From Sympetrum striolatum (taxonomy: Eukaryota; Arthropoda; Insecta; Odonata; Libellulidae), in NCBI GenBank assembly GCA_947579665.1, contig OX388343.1:100941657-101005656 (forward strand): 64,000 nt of DNA. Direction: 5' to 3'. The position numbers were made by a program, and so were the translations under genes. Shown here piece by piece: positions 1 to 12,807 of the stretch (positions are counted from its first letter, which is position 1; every line of letters begins with the position of its first letter). The notes beneath the pieces were generated by a model. That model saw nothing but the letters and a program-made list of their open reading frames with translations. It was not told where the DNA came from and searched no databases.

Positions 1-3000
1 ATCATATATAAGTTATTTTTATCATCAATGATTCTCTCGTGTATTATTTCAGGCTATGCATTCCGGATATTCGGAGGATGAGTCGGAGAAGATTGTTTCT
101 TGACCACATGAAGAGCATTGGATCCTGGAACCGGATTGACGTAAATATAAGTTAATTTAGTGGTAGTAAATGCTGTGAATTCTTTATTTCGTAATTAATT
201 TTAGTCTTATCGATTTGATTCATTTTGTATATCATTAATAAGTTATTTTTATCATCAATGATTGCTCTCGTGTATTATTTCAGGCTATGCATTCCGGATA
301 TTCGGAGGATGAGTCGGAGAAGATTGTTTCTTGACCACATGAAGAGCATTGGATTCCTGGAACCGGATTGACGTAAATATAAACTAAGTTAGTCGTAGTA
401 AATGCTGTGAATTCTTTATTTCGTAATTAATTTTAGTCTTATCGATTTGATGCATTTTGTATATCATTGATAACTTATTTTTATCATCAATGATTGCTCT
501 CGTGTATTATTTCAGGCTATGCATTCCGGATATTCGGAGGATGAGTCGGAGAAGTTTGTTTTTTGACCACATGAAGAGCATTGGATTCCTGGAACCGGAT
601 TGTCTTAAATATAAACTAATTTAGTCGTAGTAAATGCTCTTAATTCTTTATTTCGTAATTAATTTTAGTCTTATCGATTTGATGCATTTTGTATATCATT
701 GATAACTTATTTTTATCATCAATGATTGCTCTCGTGTATTATTTCAGGCTATGCATTCCGGATATTCGGAGGATGAGTCGGAGAAGATTGTTTCTTGACC
801 ACATGAAGAGCATTGGATTCCTGGAACCGGATTGTCGTAAATATAAACTAATTTAGTCGTAGTAAATGCTCTAAATTCTTTATTTCGTAATTAATTTTAG
901 TCTTATCGATTTGATGCATTTTGTATATCATTGATAACTTATTTTTATCATCAATGATTGCTCTCGTGTATTATTTCAGGCTATGCATTCCGGATATTCG
1001 GAGGATGAGTCGGAGAAGATTGTTTTTTGACCACATGAAAGGCATTGGATTCCTGGAACCGGATTGTCGTAAATATAAACTAACTTAGTCGTAGTAAATT
1101 CTCTTAATTCTTTATTTCGAAATTAATTTTAGTCTTATCGATTTGATGCATTTAGTATATCATTGATAACTTATTTTTATCATCAATGATTGCTCTCGTG
1201 TATTATTTCAGGCTATGCATTCCGGATATTCGGAGGATGAGTCGGAGAAGATTGTTTCTTGACCACATGAAGAGCAATGGTTTACTGGAACCGGATTGAC
1301 GTAAACATAAGCTAATTTAGTGGCAGTAAATGCTGTTATTTCTTTATTTCGTAATTAATTTTAGTCTTATCGATTTGATGCATATTGTTTATCATTTATA
1401 AGTTATTTTTATCATCAATGATTGCTCTCGTGTATTATTTCAGGCTATGCATTCCGGATATTCGGAGGATGAGTCGGAGAAGATTGTTTCTTACCACATG
1501 AAGAGCATTGGATCCTGGAACCGGATTGACGTAAATATAAGCTAATTATAATGGTAGTAAATGCTGTGAATTCTTTATTTCGTAATTTATTTTAGTCTTA
1601 TCGATTTGATTCATTTTGTATATCATTTATAAGTTATTTTTATCATCAATGATTGCTCTCGTGTATTATTTCAGGCTATGCATTCCGGATATTCGGAGGA
1701 TGAGTCGGAGAAGATTGTTTCTTGACCACATGAAGAGCATTGGATTCCTGGAACCGGATTGTCGTAAATATAAGCTAATTTAGTCGTAGTATATGCTGTT
1801 CATTCTTTATTTCGTAATTAATTTTAGTCTTATCGATTTGATGCATATTGTTTATCATTTATAAGTTATTTTTATCATCAATGATTGCTCTCGTGTATTA
1901 TTTCAGGCTATGCATTCCGGATATTCGGGGGATGAGTCGGAGAAGATTGTTTCTTACCACATGAAGAGCATTGGATCCTGGAACCGGATTGACGTAAATA
2001 TAAGCTAATTTAGTGGTAGTAAATGCTGTGAATTCTTTATTTCGTAATTAATTTCAGTCTTATCGATTTGATGCATTTTGTATATCATTGATAACTTATT
2101 TTTATCATCAATGATTGCTCTCGTGTATGATTTCAGGCTATGCATTCCGGATAATCGGCGGATGAGTCGAATTAGATTGTTTGTTGACCAAATGAAGAGC
2201 ATTGGATTACTGGAACCGGATTGTCGTAAATATAAGCTTATTTAGTCGTAGTAATTGCTGTTAATTCTTTATTTAGTAATTAATTATAGTCTTATCGATT
2301 TGATGCATATTGTATATCATTTTTAAGTTATTTTTATCATCAATGATTGCTCTCGTGTATTATTTGTTGCTATGCATTCCGGATATTCGGAGGATGAGTC
2401 GGAGAATATTGTTTCTTGACCAAATGAAGAGCATTGGATTCCTGGAACCGGATTGACGTAAATATAAGCTTATGTAGTCGTAGTAAGTGCTGTTAATTCT
2501 TCATTTATTAATTAATTTTAGTCATATCTATTTGATGCATATTGTATATCATTTATAAGTTATTTTTATCATCAATGATTGCTCTCGTGTAATATTTCTT
2601 GCTATGCATTCCGGATATTCGGAGGATGAGTCGGAGAAGATTGTTTCTTGACCAAATGAAGAGCATTGGATTCCTGGAACCGGATTGACGTAAATATAAA
2701 CTAATTTAGTCGCAGTAAATGCTGTTAATTCTTTATTTCGTAATTAATTTTAGTCTTAACGATTTGATGCATATTGTATATCATTTGTAAGTTCATTTTA
2801 TCATCAATGATTGCTCTCGTGTATTATTTCAGTCTATGCATTCCGGGCTATCAGAGGATGAGTCGGAGAAGATTGTTTCTTGACTACATGAAGAGCATTG
2901 GATTTCTGGAACCGGATTGACGTAAACATAAACTAATTTAGTGGTAGTAGATGCTTTTAATTCTCTATTTCGTAATTAATTTTAGCCTTATCGATCTGAT

Positions 3001-3527
3001 GGATTTTGTATATCGTTTATAAGTTCTTTTTATCATCAATGATTGCTCTCGTGTATTATATCAGGCTATGCATTCCGGATATTCGGAGGATGAGTCGGAG
3101 AAGATTGTTTCTTGACCATATGAAGAGCCTTGGATTCCTGGAAGCGGATTGACGTAATTATAAGCTAATTTAGTGGTAGTTAATGCTGTAAATTCTTTAT
3201 TTCGTAATTAATTTTAGTCTTATCGATTTGATGCATTTTGTATATCATTTATAAGTTCATTTTATCATCAATGATTACTCTCGTGTATTATTTCAGGCTA
3301 TGCTTTCCGGATATTCGGAGGATGAGTCGGAGAAGATTGTTTCTTGACCACATGAAGAGCATTGGATTACTGGAACCGGATTGACGTAAATATAAGCAAA
3401 TTTAGTCGTAGTAAATGCTGTTAATTCTTTATTTCGTAATTAATATTAGTCTTATCGATTTGATGCATTTTGTATATCATTTATAAGTTCATTTTATCAT
3501 CAATGATTGCTCTCGTGTATCATTTCA
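1..3527. repeat. Block A start: 15 monomers before first Y
   Basis: After a 51 bp partial copy, the order is R-like (TTGACCAC with GGATCC), K, L, M, N, P, Q, an R-like copy, Q, S, T, U, V, W, X. The run Q S T U V W X matches the run at 20461-22082. The Q copy near 1905 has GGGGGATGAG, and the S copy near 2137 has the GGATAATCGG variant that is also found at 20.7 kb, so these two stretches are related copies. An open minus-strand frame at 2005-2202 lies in this satellite and has no support as a gene. Confidence 0.75.
258..371 (+). other. 37-codon open frame across the monomer core
   Basis: Example of a frame present in many monomers whose core ends in TGACG. It opens at the ATG of ATCAATGATTGC, runs through the TTTCAGG junction and the entire core and stops at the TGA of CCGGATTGACG. 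The product starts MIALVYYFRL, has a basic middle (RRMSRRRLFLD) and ends KSIGFLEPD. I recognise no protein family. No promoter or start context supports expression. Class Q and several other monomers carry a 1 bp deletion (CTTACCAC for CTTGACCAC, or GGATCC for GGATTCC) that shifts the frame, so coding constraint across the array is not apparent. It may be a fossil of a gene exon captured by the satellite, or chance. Confidence 0.35.
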
Positions 3528-6500
3528 GGCCCTGCATTCGTGATATTCGAAGGATGAGTCGGAGAAGATTGTTTCTTGACCACATGAAGAGCATTGGATT
3601 CCTGGAACCAGATTGACGAAACTATAAGCTAATTTAGTCGTAGTAAATGCTGTTAATTGTTTATATCGTAATTAATTTTAGTCTTATCATTTTGATGCAT
3701 ATTGTATAACATTTATAAGTTATATTTATCATCAATCATTGCTCTCGTGCATTATTTCAGGCTATGCATTCCGGATATTCGGAGGATGAGTCGGAGAAGA
3801 TTGTTTCTTGACCACATGAAGAGCATTGGATTCCTGGAACCGGACTGTCGTAAATATAAACTAATTTAGTCGTAGTAAATGCTCTAAATTCTTTATTTCG
3901 TAATTAATTTCAGTCTTATCGATTTGATGCATTTTGTATATCATTTATAAGTTATTTTAATCATCAATGATTGCTCTCGTTTATTATTTCAGGCTATGCA
4001 TTCCGGATATTCGGAGGATGAGTCGGAGAAGATTGTTTTTTGACCACATGAAGAGCATTGGATTCCTGGAACCGGATTGTCGTAAATATAAACTAATTTA
4101 GTCGTAGTAAAAGCTCTTAATTCTTTATTTTGTAATTAATTTTAGTCCTATCGATTTGATGCATTTTGTATATCATTTATAAGTCATTTTAATCATCAAT
4201 GATTGCTCTCGTGTATTATTTCAGGCTATGCATTCCGGATATTCGGAGGATGAGTCGGAGAAGATTGTTTCTTAACCAAATCAAGAGCATTGGATTCCTG
4301 GAACCGGATTGTCGTAAATATAAACTAATTTAGTCGTAGTAAATGCTCTAAATTCTTTATTTCGTAATTAATTTCAGTCTTATTGATTTGATGCATTTTG
4401 TATATCATTGATAACTTATTTTTATCATCAATGATTGCTCTCGTGTATTATTTCAGGCTATGCATTCCGGATATTCGGAGGATGAGTCGGAGAAGATTGT
4501 TTCTTGACCACATGAAGAGCATTGGATTCCTGGAACCGGATTGTCGTAAATATAAACTAATTTAGTCGTAGTAAATGCTCTAAATTCTTTATTTCGTAAT
4601 TAATTTTAGTCTTATCGATTTTATGCATTTTGTATATTATTGATAACTTATTTTTATCATCAATGATTGCTCTCGTGTATTATTTCAGGCTATGCATTCC
4701 GGATATTCGGAGGATGAGTCGGAGAAGATTGTTTTTTGACCACATGAAAGGCATTGGATTCCTGGAACCGGATTGTCGTAAATAAAAGCTAATTTAGTCG
4801 TAGTAAATGCTGTTAATTCTTTATTTCGTGATTAATTTTAGTCTTATCGATTTGATGCATTTTGTATTTCATTTATAAGTTATTTTTATCATCAATGATT
4901 GCTCTCGTGCATTATTTCAGGCTATGCAATCCGGATATTTGGAGGATGAGTCGGAGAAGATTGTTTATTGACCAAATGAAGACCATTGGATTCCTGCAAC
5001 CGGATTGTCGTAAATATAAGCTAATTTAGTCGTAGTAAATGCTGTTAATTCTTTATTTCGTAATAAATTTTAGTCTTATCGATTTGATGCATATTTTATA
5101 TCATTTATAAGTTATTTATATCATCAATGATTGCTCTCGTGTATTATTTCAGGCTATGCATTCCGGATATTCGGAGGATGAGTCGGAGAAGATTGTTTCT
5201 TGACCACATGAAGAGCATTGGATTTCTGGAACCGGATTGACGTAAACATAAGCTAATTTAGTGGTAGTAAATGCTGTTAATTCTTTATTTCGTAATTAAT
5301 TTTAGTCTTATCGATTTGATGCATTTTGTATATCATTGATAACTTATTTTTATCATCAATGATTGCTCTCGTGTATTATTTCAGGCTATGCATTCCGGAT
5401 ATTCGGTGGATGGTTCGGAGAAGGATTTTTCTTGACCACATGAAGAGCATTGGATTCCTGGAACCGGATTGACGTAAATATAAACTAATTTAGTCGTAGT
5501 AAATGCTCTAAATTCTTTATTTCGTAATTAATTTTAGTCTTATCGATTTGATGCATTTTGTATATCATTGATAACTTATTTTTATCATCAATGATTGCTC
5601 TCGTGTATTATTTCAGGCTATGCATTCCGGATATTCGGAGGATGAGTCGGAGAAGATTGTTTTTTGACCACATGAAAGGCATTGGTTTCCTGGAACCGGA
5701 TTGTCGTAAATATAAACTAACTTAGTCGTAGTAAATTCTCTTAATTCTTTATTTCGAAATTAATTTTAGTCTTATCGATTTGATGCATTTAGTATATCAT
5801 TGATAACTTATTTTTATCATCAATGATTGCTCTCGTGTATTATTTCAGGCTATGCATTCCGGATATTCGGAGGATAAGTCGGAGAAGATTGTTTTTTGAC
5901 CACATGAAGAGCATTGGATTCCTGGAACCGGATTGTCGTAAATATAAGCTAATTTATTCGTAGTATATGCTGTTAATTCTTTATTTCGTAATTAATTTTA
6001 GTCTTATCGATTTGTTTCATATTGTATATCATTTATAAGTTATTTTTATCATCAATGATTGTTCTCGTGTATTAGTTCAGGCTATGCATTCCGGATATTC
6101 GGAGGATGAGTCGGAGAAGATTGTTTCTTGACCACATGAAGAGCAATGGTTTACTGGAACCGGATTGACGTAAACATAAGCTAATTTAGTGGTAGTAAAT
6201 GCTGTTATTTCTTTATTTCGAAATTAATTTTAGTCTTATCGATTTGATGCATATTGTTTATCATTTATAAGTTATTTTTATCATCAATGATTGCTCTCGT
6301 GTATTATTTCAGGCTATGCATTCCGGATATTCGGAGGATGAGTCGGAGAAGATTGTTTCTTACCACATGAAGAGCATTGGATCCTGGAACCGGATTGACG
6401 TAAATATAAGCTAATTATAATGGTAGTAAATGCTGTGAATTCTTTATTTCGTAATTTATTTTAGTCTTATCGATTTGATTCATTTTGTATATCATTTATA

Positions 6501-9094
6501 AGTTATTTTTATCATCAATGATTGATCTCGTGTATTATTTCAGGCTATGCATTCCGGATTTTCGGAGGATGAATCGGAGAAGATTGTTTCTTGACCACAT
6601 GAAGAGCATGTGATTCCTGGAACCGGATTGACGTAAATATAAACTAAGTTAGTCGTAGTAAATGCTGTGAATTCTTTATTTCGTAATTAATTTTAGTCTT
6701 ATCGATTTGATGCATTTTGTATATCATTGATAACTTATTTTTATCATCAATGATTGCTCTCGTGTATTATTTCAGGCTATGCATTCCGGATATTCGGAGG
6801 ATGAGTCGGTGAAGTTTGTTTTTTGACCACATGAAGAGCATTGGATTCCTGGAACCGGATTGTCTTAAATATAAACTAATTTAGTCGTAGTAAATGCTCT
6901 TAATTCTTTACTTCGTAATTAATTTTAGTCTTATCGATTTGATGCATTTTGTATATCATCTATAACTTATTTTTATCATCAATGATTGCTCTCGTGTATT
7001 ATTTCAGGCTATGCATTCCGGATATTCGGAGGATGAGTCGGAGAAGATTGTTTCTTGACCACATGAAGAGCATTGGATTCCTGGAACCGGATTGTCGTAA
7101 CTATAAACTAATTTAGTCGTAGTAAATGCTCTAAATTCTTTATTTCGTAATTAATTTTAGTCTTATCGATTTGATGCATTTTGTATATCATTGATAAATT
7201 ATTTTTATCATCAATGATTGCTCTCGTGTATTATTTCAGGCTATGCATTCCGGATATTCGGAGGATAAGTCGGAGAAGATTGTTTTTTGACCACATGAAG
7301 AGCATTGGATTCCTGGAACCGGATTGTCGTAAATATAAGCTAATTTAGTCGTAGTATATGCTGTAAATTCTTTATTTCGTAATTAATTTTAGTCTTATCG
7401 ATTTGTTTCATATTGTATATCATTTATAAGTTATTTTTATCATCAATGATTGTTCTCGTGTATTATTTCAGGCTATGCATTCCGGATATTCGGAGGATGA
7501 GTCGGAGAAGATTGTTTCTTGACCACATGAAGAGCAATGGTTTACTGGAACCGGATTGACGTAAACATAAGCTAATTTAGTGGTAATAAATGCTGTTAAT
7601 TCTTTATTTCGTAATTAATTTTAGTCCTATCGATTTGATGCATATTGTTTATCATTTATAAGTTATTTTTATCATCAATGATTGCTCTCGTGTATTATTT
7701 CAGGCTATGCATTCCGGATATTCGGAGGATGAGTCGGAGAAGATTGTTTCTTACCACATGAAGAGCATTGGATCCTGGAACCGGATTGACGTAAATATAA
7801 GCTAATTTAGTGGTAGTAAATGCTGTGAATTCTTTATTTCGTAATTAATTTTAGTCTTAACGATTTGATGCATATTGTATATAGCATTTTTAAGTTATTT
7901 TTATCATCAATGATTGCTCTCGTGTATTATTTCTTGCTATGCATTCCGGATATTCGGAGGATGAGTCGGAGAATATTGTTTCTTGACCAAATGAAGAGCA
8001 TTGGATTCCTGGAACCGGATTGACATAAATATAAGCTTATGTAGTCGTAGTAAGTGCTGTTAATTCTTTATTTATTAATTAATTTTAGTCATATCTATTT
8101 GATGCATATTGTATATCATTTATAAGTTATTTTTATCATCAATGATTGCTCTCGTGTATTATTTCTTGCTATGCATTCCGGATATTCGGAGGATGAGTCG
8201 GAGAAGATTGTTTCTTGACCAAATGAAGAGCATTGGATTCCTGGAACCGGATTGACGTAAATATAAACTAATTTAGTCGCAGTAAATGCTGTTAATTCTT
8301 TATTTCGTAATTAATTTTAGTTTTAACGATTTGATGCATATTGTATATCATTTGTAAGTTCATTTTATCATCAATGATTGCTCTCGTGTATTATTTCAGG
8401 CTATGCATTCCGGGCTATCAGAGGATGAGTCGGAGAAGATTGTTTCTTGACTACATGAAGAGCATTGGATTTCTGGAACCGGATTGACGTAAACATAAAC
8501 TAATTTAGTGGTAGTAAATGCTTTTAATTCTCTATTTCGTAATTAATTTTAGCCTTATCGATCTGATGGATTTTGTATATCGTTTATAAGTTCTTTTTAT
8601 CATCAATGATTGCTCTCGTGTATTATATCAGGCTATGCATTCCGGATATTCGGAGGATGAGTCGGAGAAGATTGTTTCTTGACCATATGAAGAGCCTTGG
8701 ATTCCTGGAAGCGGATTGACGTAATTATAAGCTAATTTAGTGGTAGTTAATGCTGTAAATTCTTTATTTCGTAATTAATTTCAGTCTTATCGATTTGATG
8801 CATTTTGTATATCATTTATAAGTTCATTTTATCATGAATGATTACTCTCGTGTATTATTTCAGGCTATGCTTTCCGGATATTCGGAGGATGAGTCGGAGA
8901 AGATTGTTTCTTGACCACATGAAGAGCATTGGATTACTGGAACCGGATTGACGTAAATATAAGCTAATTTAGTCGTAGTAAATGCTGTTAATTCTTTATT
9001 TCGTAATTAATATTAGTCTTATCGATTTGATGCATTTTGTATATCATTTATAAGTTCATTTTATCATCAATGATTGCTCTCGTGTATCATTTCA
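3528..9094. repeat. 24-monomer HOR unit in block A (5567 bp)
   Basis: Order by class: Y Z a b M N c d e N f P Q K L M f P Q/S T U V W X. The next Y starts at 9095. It contains two P-Q pairs and two f copies, so it already includes an internal partial duplication relative to the 18-mer of block C. The mosaic Q/S monomer is at 7703-7934. Confidence 0.8.
7703..7934. repeat. Chimeric monomer Q/S
   Basis: The core is class Q (TTACCAC, GGATCC, GTGGTAG, CTGTGAA), but the tail has ATATTGTATATAGC and CATTTTTAAG followed by TTTCTTGC, as after S monomers. The class S core expected between Q and T is absent. One monomer has been lost by exchange inside the unit. Confidence 0.7.
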
Positions 9095-9790
9095 GGCCCT
9101 GCATTCGTGATATTCGGAGGATGAGTCGGAGAAGATTGTTTCTTGACCACATGAAGAGCATTGGATTCCTGGAACCAGATTGACGAAACTATAAGCTAAT
9201 TTAGTCGTAGTAAATGCTGTTAATTGTTTATATCGTAATTAATTTTAGTCTTATCATTTTGATGCATATTGTATAACATTTATAAGTTATTTTTATCATC
9301 AATCATTGCTCTCGTGCATTATTTCAGGCTATGCATTCCGGATATTCGGAGGATGAGTCGGAGAAGATTGTTTCTTGACCACATGAAGAGCATTGGATTC
9401 CTGGAACCGGATTGTCGTAAATATAAACTAATTTAGTCGTAGTAAATGCTCTTAATTCTTTATTTCGTAATTAATTTTAGTCCTATCGATTTGATGCATT
9501 TTGTATATCATTTATAAGTCATTTTAATCATCAATGATTGCTCTCGTGTATTCTTTCAGGCTATGCATTCCGGATATTCGGAGGATGAGTCGGAGAAGAT
9601 TGTTTCTTAACCAAATCAAGAGCATTGGATTCCTGGAACCGGATTGTCGTATATATAAACTAATTTAGTCGTAGTAAATGCTCTAAATTCTTTATTTCGT
9701 AATTAATTTCAGTCTTATCGATTTGATGCATTTTGCATATCATTGATAACTTATTTTTATCATCAATGATTGCTCTCGTGTATTATTTCA

Positions 9791-10022
9791 GGCTATGCAT
9801 TCCGGATATTCGGAGGATGAGTCGGAGAAGATTGTTTTTTGACCACATGAAAGGCATTGGATTCCTGGAACCAGATTGACGAAACTATAAGCTAATTTAG
9901 TCGTAGTAAATGCTGTTAATTGTTTATATCGTAATTAATTTTAGTCTTATCATTTTGATGCATATTGTATAACATTTATAAGTTATTTTTATCATCAATC
10001 ATTGCTCTCGTGCATTATTTCA
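9791..10022. repeat. Chimeric monomer N/Y (first copy)
   Basis: Head and core are class N (TTTTTTGACC, GAAAGGC), but from GGAACCAGATTGACG onward it is class Y (GAAACTATAAG, AATTGTTTATATCG, GTATAACATT) and it is followed, as Y should be, by a Z-type upstream CAATCATT. The same fusion point occurs at 26488-26719, 72 monomers away. Confidence 0.75.
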
Positions 10023-12575
10023 GGCTATGCATTCCGGATATTCGGAGGATGAGTCGGAGAAGATTGTTTCTTGACCACATGAAGAGCATTGGATTCCTTT
10101 GAACCGGATTGTCGTAAATATAAACTAATTTAGTCGTAGTAAATGCTGTTAATTCTTTATTTCGTGATTAATTTTAGTCTTATCGATTTGATGCATTTTG
10201 TATTTCATTTATAAGTTATTTTTATCATCAATGATTGCTCTCGTGCATTATTTCAGGCTATGCATTCCGGATATTTGGAGGATGAGTCGGAGAAGATTGT
10301 TTATTGACCAAATGAAGACCATTGGATTCCTGCAACCGGATTGTCGTAAATATAAGCTAATTTAGTCGTAGTAAATGCTGTTAATTCCTAATTTCGTAAT
10401 TAATTTTAGTTTTATCGATTTGATGCATATTTTATATCATTTATAAGTTATTTATATCATCAATGATTGCTCTCGTGTATTATTTCAGGCTATGCATTCC
10501 GGATATTCGGAGGATGAGTCGGAGAAGATTGTTTCTTGACCACATGAAGAGCATTGGATTTCTGGAACCGGATTGACGTAAACATAAGCTAATTTAGTGG
10601 TAGTAAATGCTGTTCATTCTTTATTTCGTAATTAATTTTAGTCTTATCGATTTGATGCATTTTGTATATCATTGATAACTTATTTTTATCATCAATGATT
10701 GCTCTCGTGTATTATTTCAGGCTATGCATTCCGGATATTCGGTGGATGATTCGGAGAAGGATTTTTCTTGACCACATGAAGAGCATTGGATTCCTGGAAC
10801 CGGATTGACGTAAATATAAACTAATTTAGTCGTAGTAAATGCTCTAAATTCTTTATTTCGTAATTAATTTTAGTCTTATAGATTTGATGCATTTTGTATA
10901 TCATTGATAACTTATTTTTATCATCAATGATTGCTCTCGTGTATTATTTCAGGCTATGCATTCCGGATATTCGGAGGATGAGTCGGAGAAGATTGTTTTT
11001 TGACCACATGAAAGGCATTGGATTCCTGGAACCGGATTGTCGTAAATATAAACTAACTTAGTCGTAGTAAATTCTCTTAATTCTTTATTTCGAAATTAAT
11101 TTTAGTCTTATCGATTTGATGCATTTAGTATATCATTGATAACTTATTTTTATCATCAATGATTGCTCTCGTGTATTATTTCAGGCTATGCATTCCGGAT
11201 ATTCGGAGGATAAGTCGGAGAAGATTGTTTTTTGACCACATGAAGAGCATTGGATTCCTGGAACCGGATTGTCGTAAATATAAGCTAATTTATTCGTAGT
11301 ATATGCTGTTAATTCTTTATTTCGTAATTAATTTTAGTCTTATCGATTTGTTTCATATTGTATATCATTTATAAGTTATTTTTATCATCAATGATTGTTC
11401 TCGTGTATTAGTTCAGGCTATGCATTCCGGATATTCGGAGGATGAGTCGGAGAAGATTGTTTCTTGACCACATGAAGAGCAATGGTTTACTGGAACCGGA
11501 TTGACGTAAACATAAGCTAATTTAGTGGTAGTTAATGCTGTTATTTCTTTATTTCGTAATTAATTTTAGTCTTATCGATTTGATGCATATTGTTTATCAT
11601 TTATAAGTTATTTTTATCATCAATGATTGCTCTCGTGTATTATTTCAGGCTATGCATTCCGGATATTCGGAGGATGAGTCGGAGAAGATTGTTTCTTGAC
11701 CACATGAAGAGCATGTGATTCCTGGAACCGGATTGACGTAAATATAAACTAAGTTAGTCGTAGTAAATGCTGTGAATTCTTTATTTCGTAATTAATTTTA
11801 GTCTTATCGATTTGATGCATTTTGTATATCATTGATAACTTATTTTTATCATCAATGATTGCTCTCGTGTATTATTTCAGGCTATGCATTCCGGATATTC
11901 GGAGGATGAGTCGGTGAAGTTTGTTTTTTGACCACATGAAGAGCATTGGATTCCTGGAACCGGATTGTCTTAAATATAAACTAATTTAGTCGTAGTAAAT
12001 GCTCTTAATTCTTTATTTCGTAATTAATTTTAGTCTTATCGATTTGATGCATTTTGTATATCATCTATAACTTATTTTTATCATCAATGATTGCTCTCGT
12101 GTATTATTTCAGGCTATGCATTCCGGATATTCGGAGGATGAGTCGGAGAAGATTGTTTCTTGACCACATGAAGAGCATTGGATTCCTGGAACCGGATTGT
12201 CGTAACTATAAACTAATTTAGTCGTAGTAAATGCTCTAAATTCTTTATTTCGTAATTAATTTTAGTCTTATCGATTTGATGCATTTTGTATATCATTGAT
12301 AACTTATTTTTATCATCAATGATTGCTCTCGTGTATTATTTCAGGCTATGCATTCCGGATATTAGGAGGATAAGTCGGAGAAGATTGTTTTTTGACCACA
12401 TGAAGAGCATTGGATTCCTGGAACCGGATTGTCGTAAATATAAGCTAATTTAGTCGTAGTATATGCTGTAAATTCTTTATTTCGTAATTAATTTTAGTCT
12501 TATCGATTTGTTTCATATTGTATATCATTTATAAGTTATTTTTATCATCAATGATTGTTCTCGTGTATTATTTCA

Positions 12576-12807
12576 GGCTATGCATTCTGGATATTCGGAG
12601 GATGAGTCGGAGAAGATTGTTTCTTGACCACATGAAGAGCAATGGTTTACTGGAACCGGATTGACGTAAATATAAGCTAATTTAGTGGTAGTAAATGCTG
12701 TGAATTCTTTATTTCGTAATTAATTTCAGTCTTATCGATTTGATGCATTTTGTATATCATTGATAACTTATTTTTATCATCAATGATTGCTCTCGTGTAT
12801 TATTTCA
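12576..12807. repeat. Chimeric monomer P/Q
   Basis: The core is class P (TTGACCAC, GCAATGGTTTACTGG), but the tail reads GTAAATATAAGC, GTGGTAG, CTGTGAA, AATTTCAG and GATAAC as in class Q before S. The next monomer is S. Compared with the Q-then-S order elsewhere, one monomer has been removed. GCATTCTGG is a private change in its head. Confidence 0.7.

Noticed and set aside
2005..2202. Minus-strand open frame of 65 codons
   Set aside because: It lies within satellite monomers, opens because of chance variants in an AT-rich tail, resembles no known protein and is not kept in neighbouring copies.
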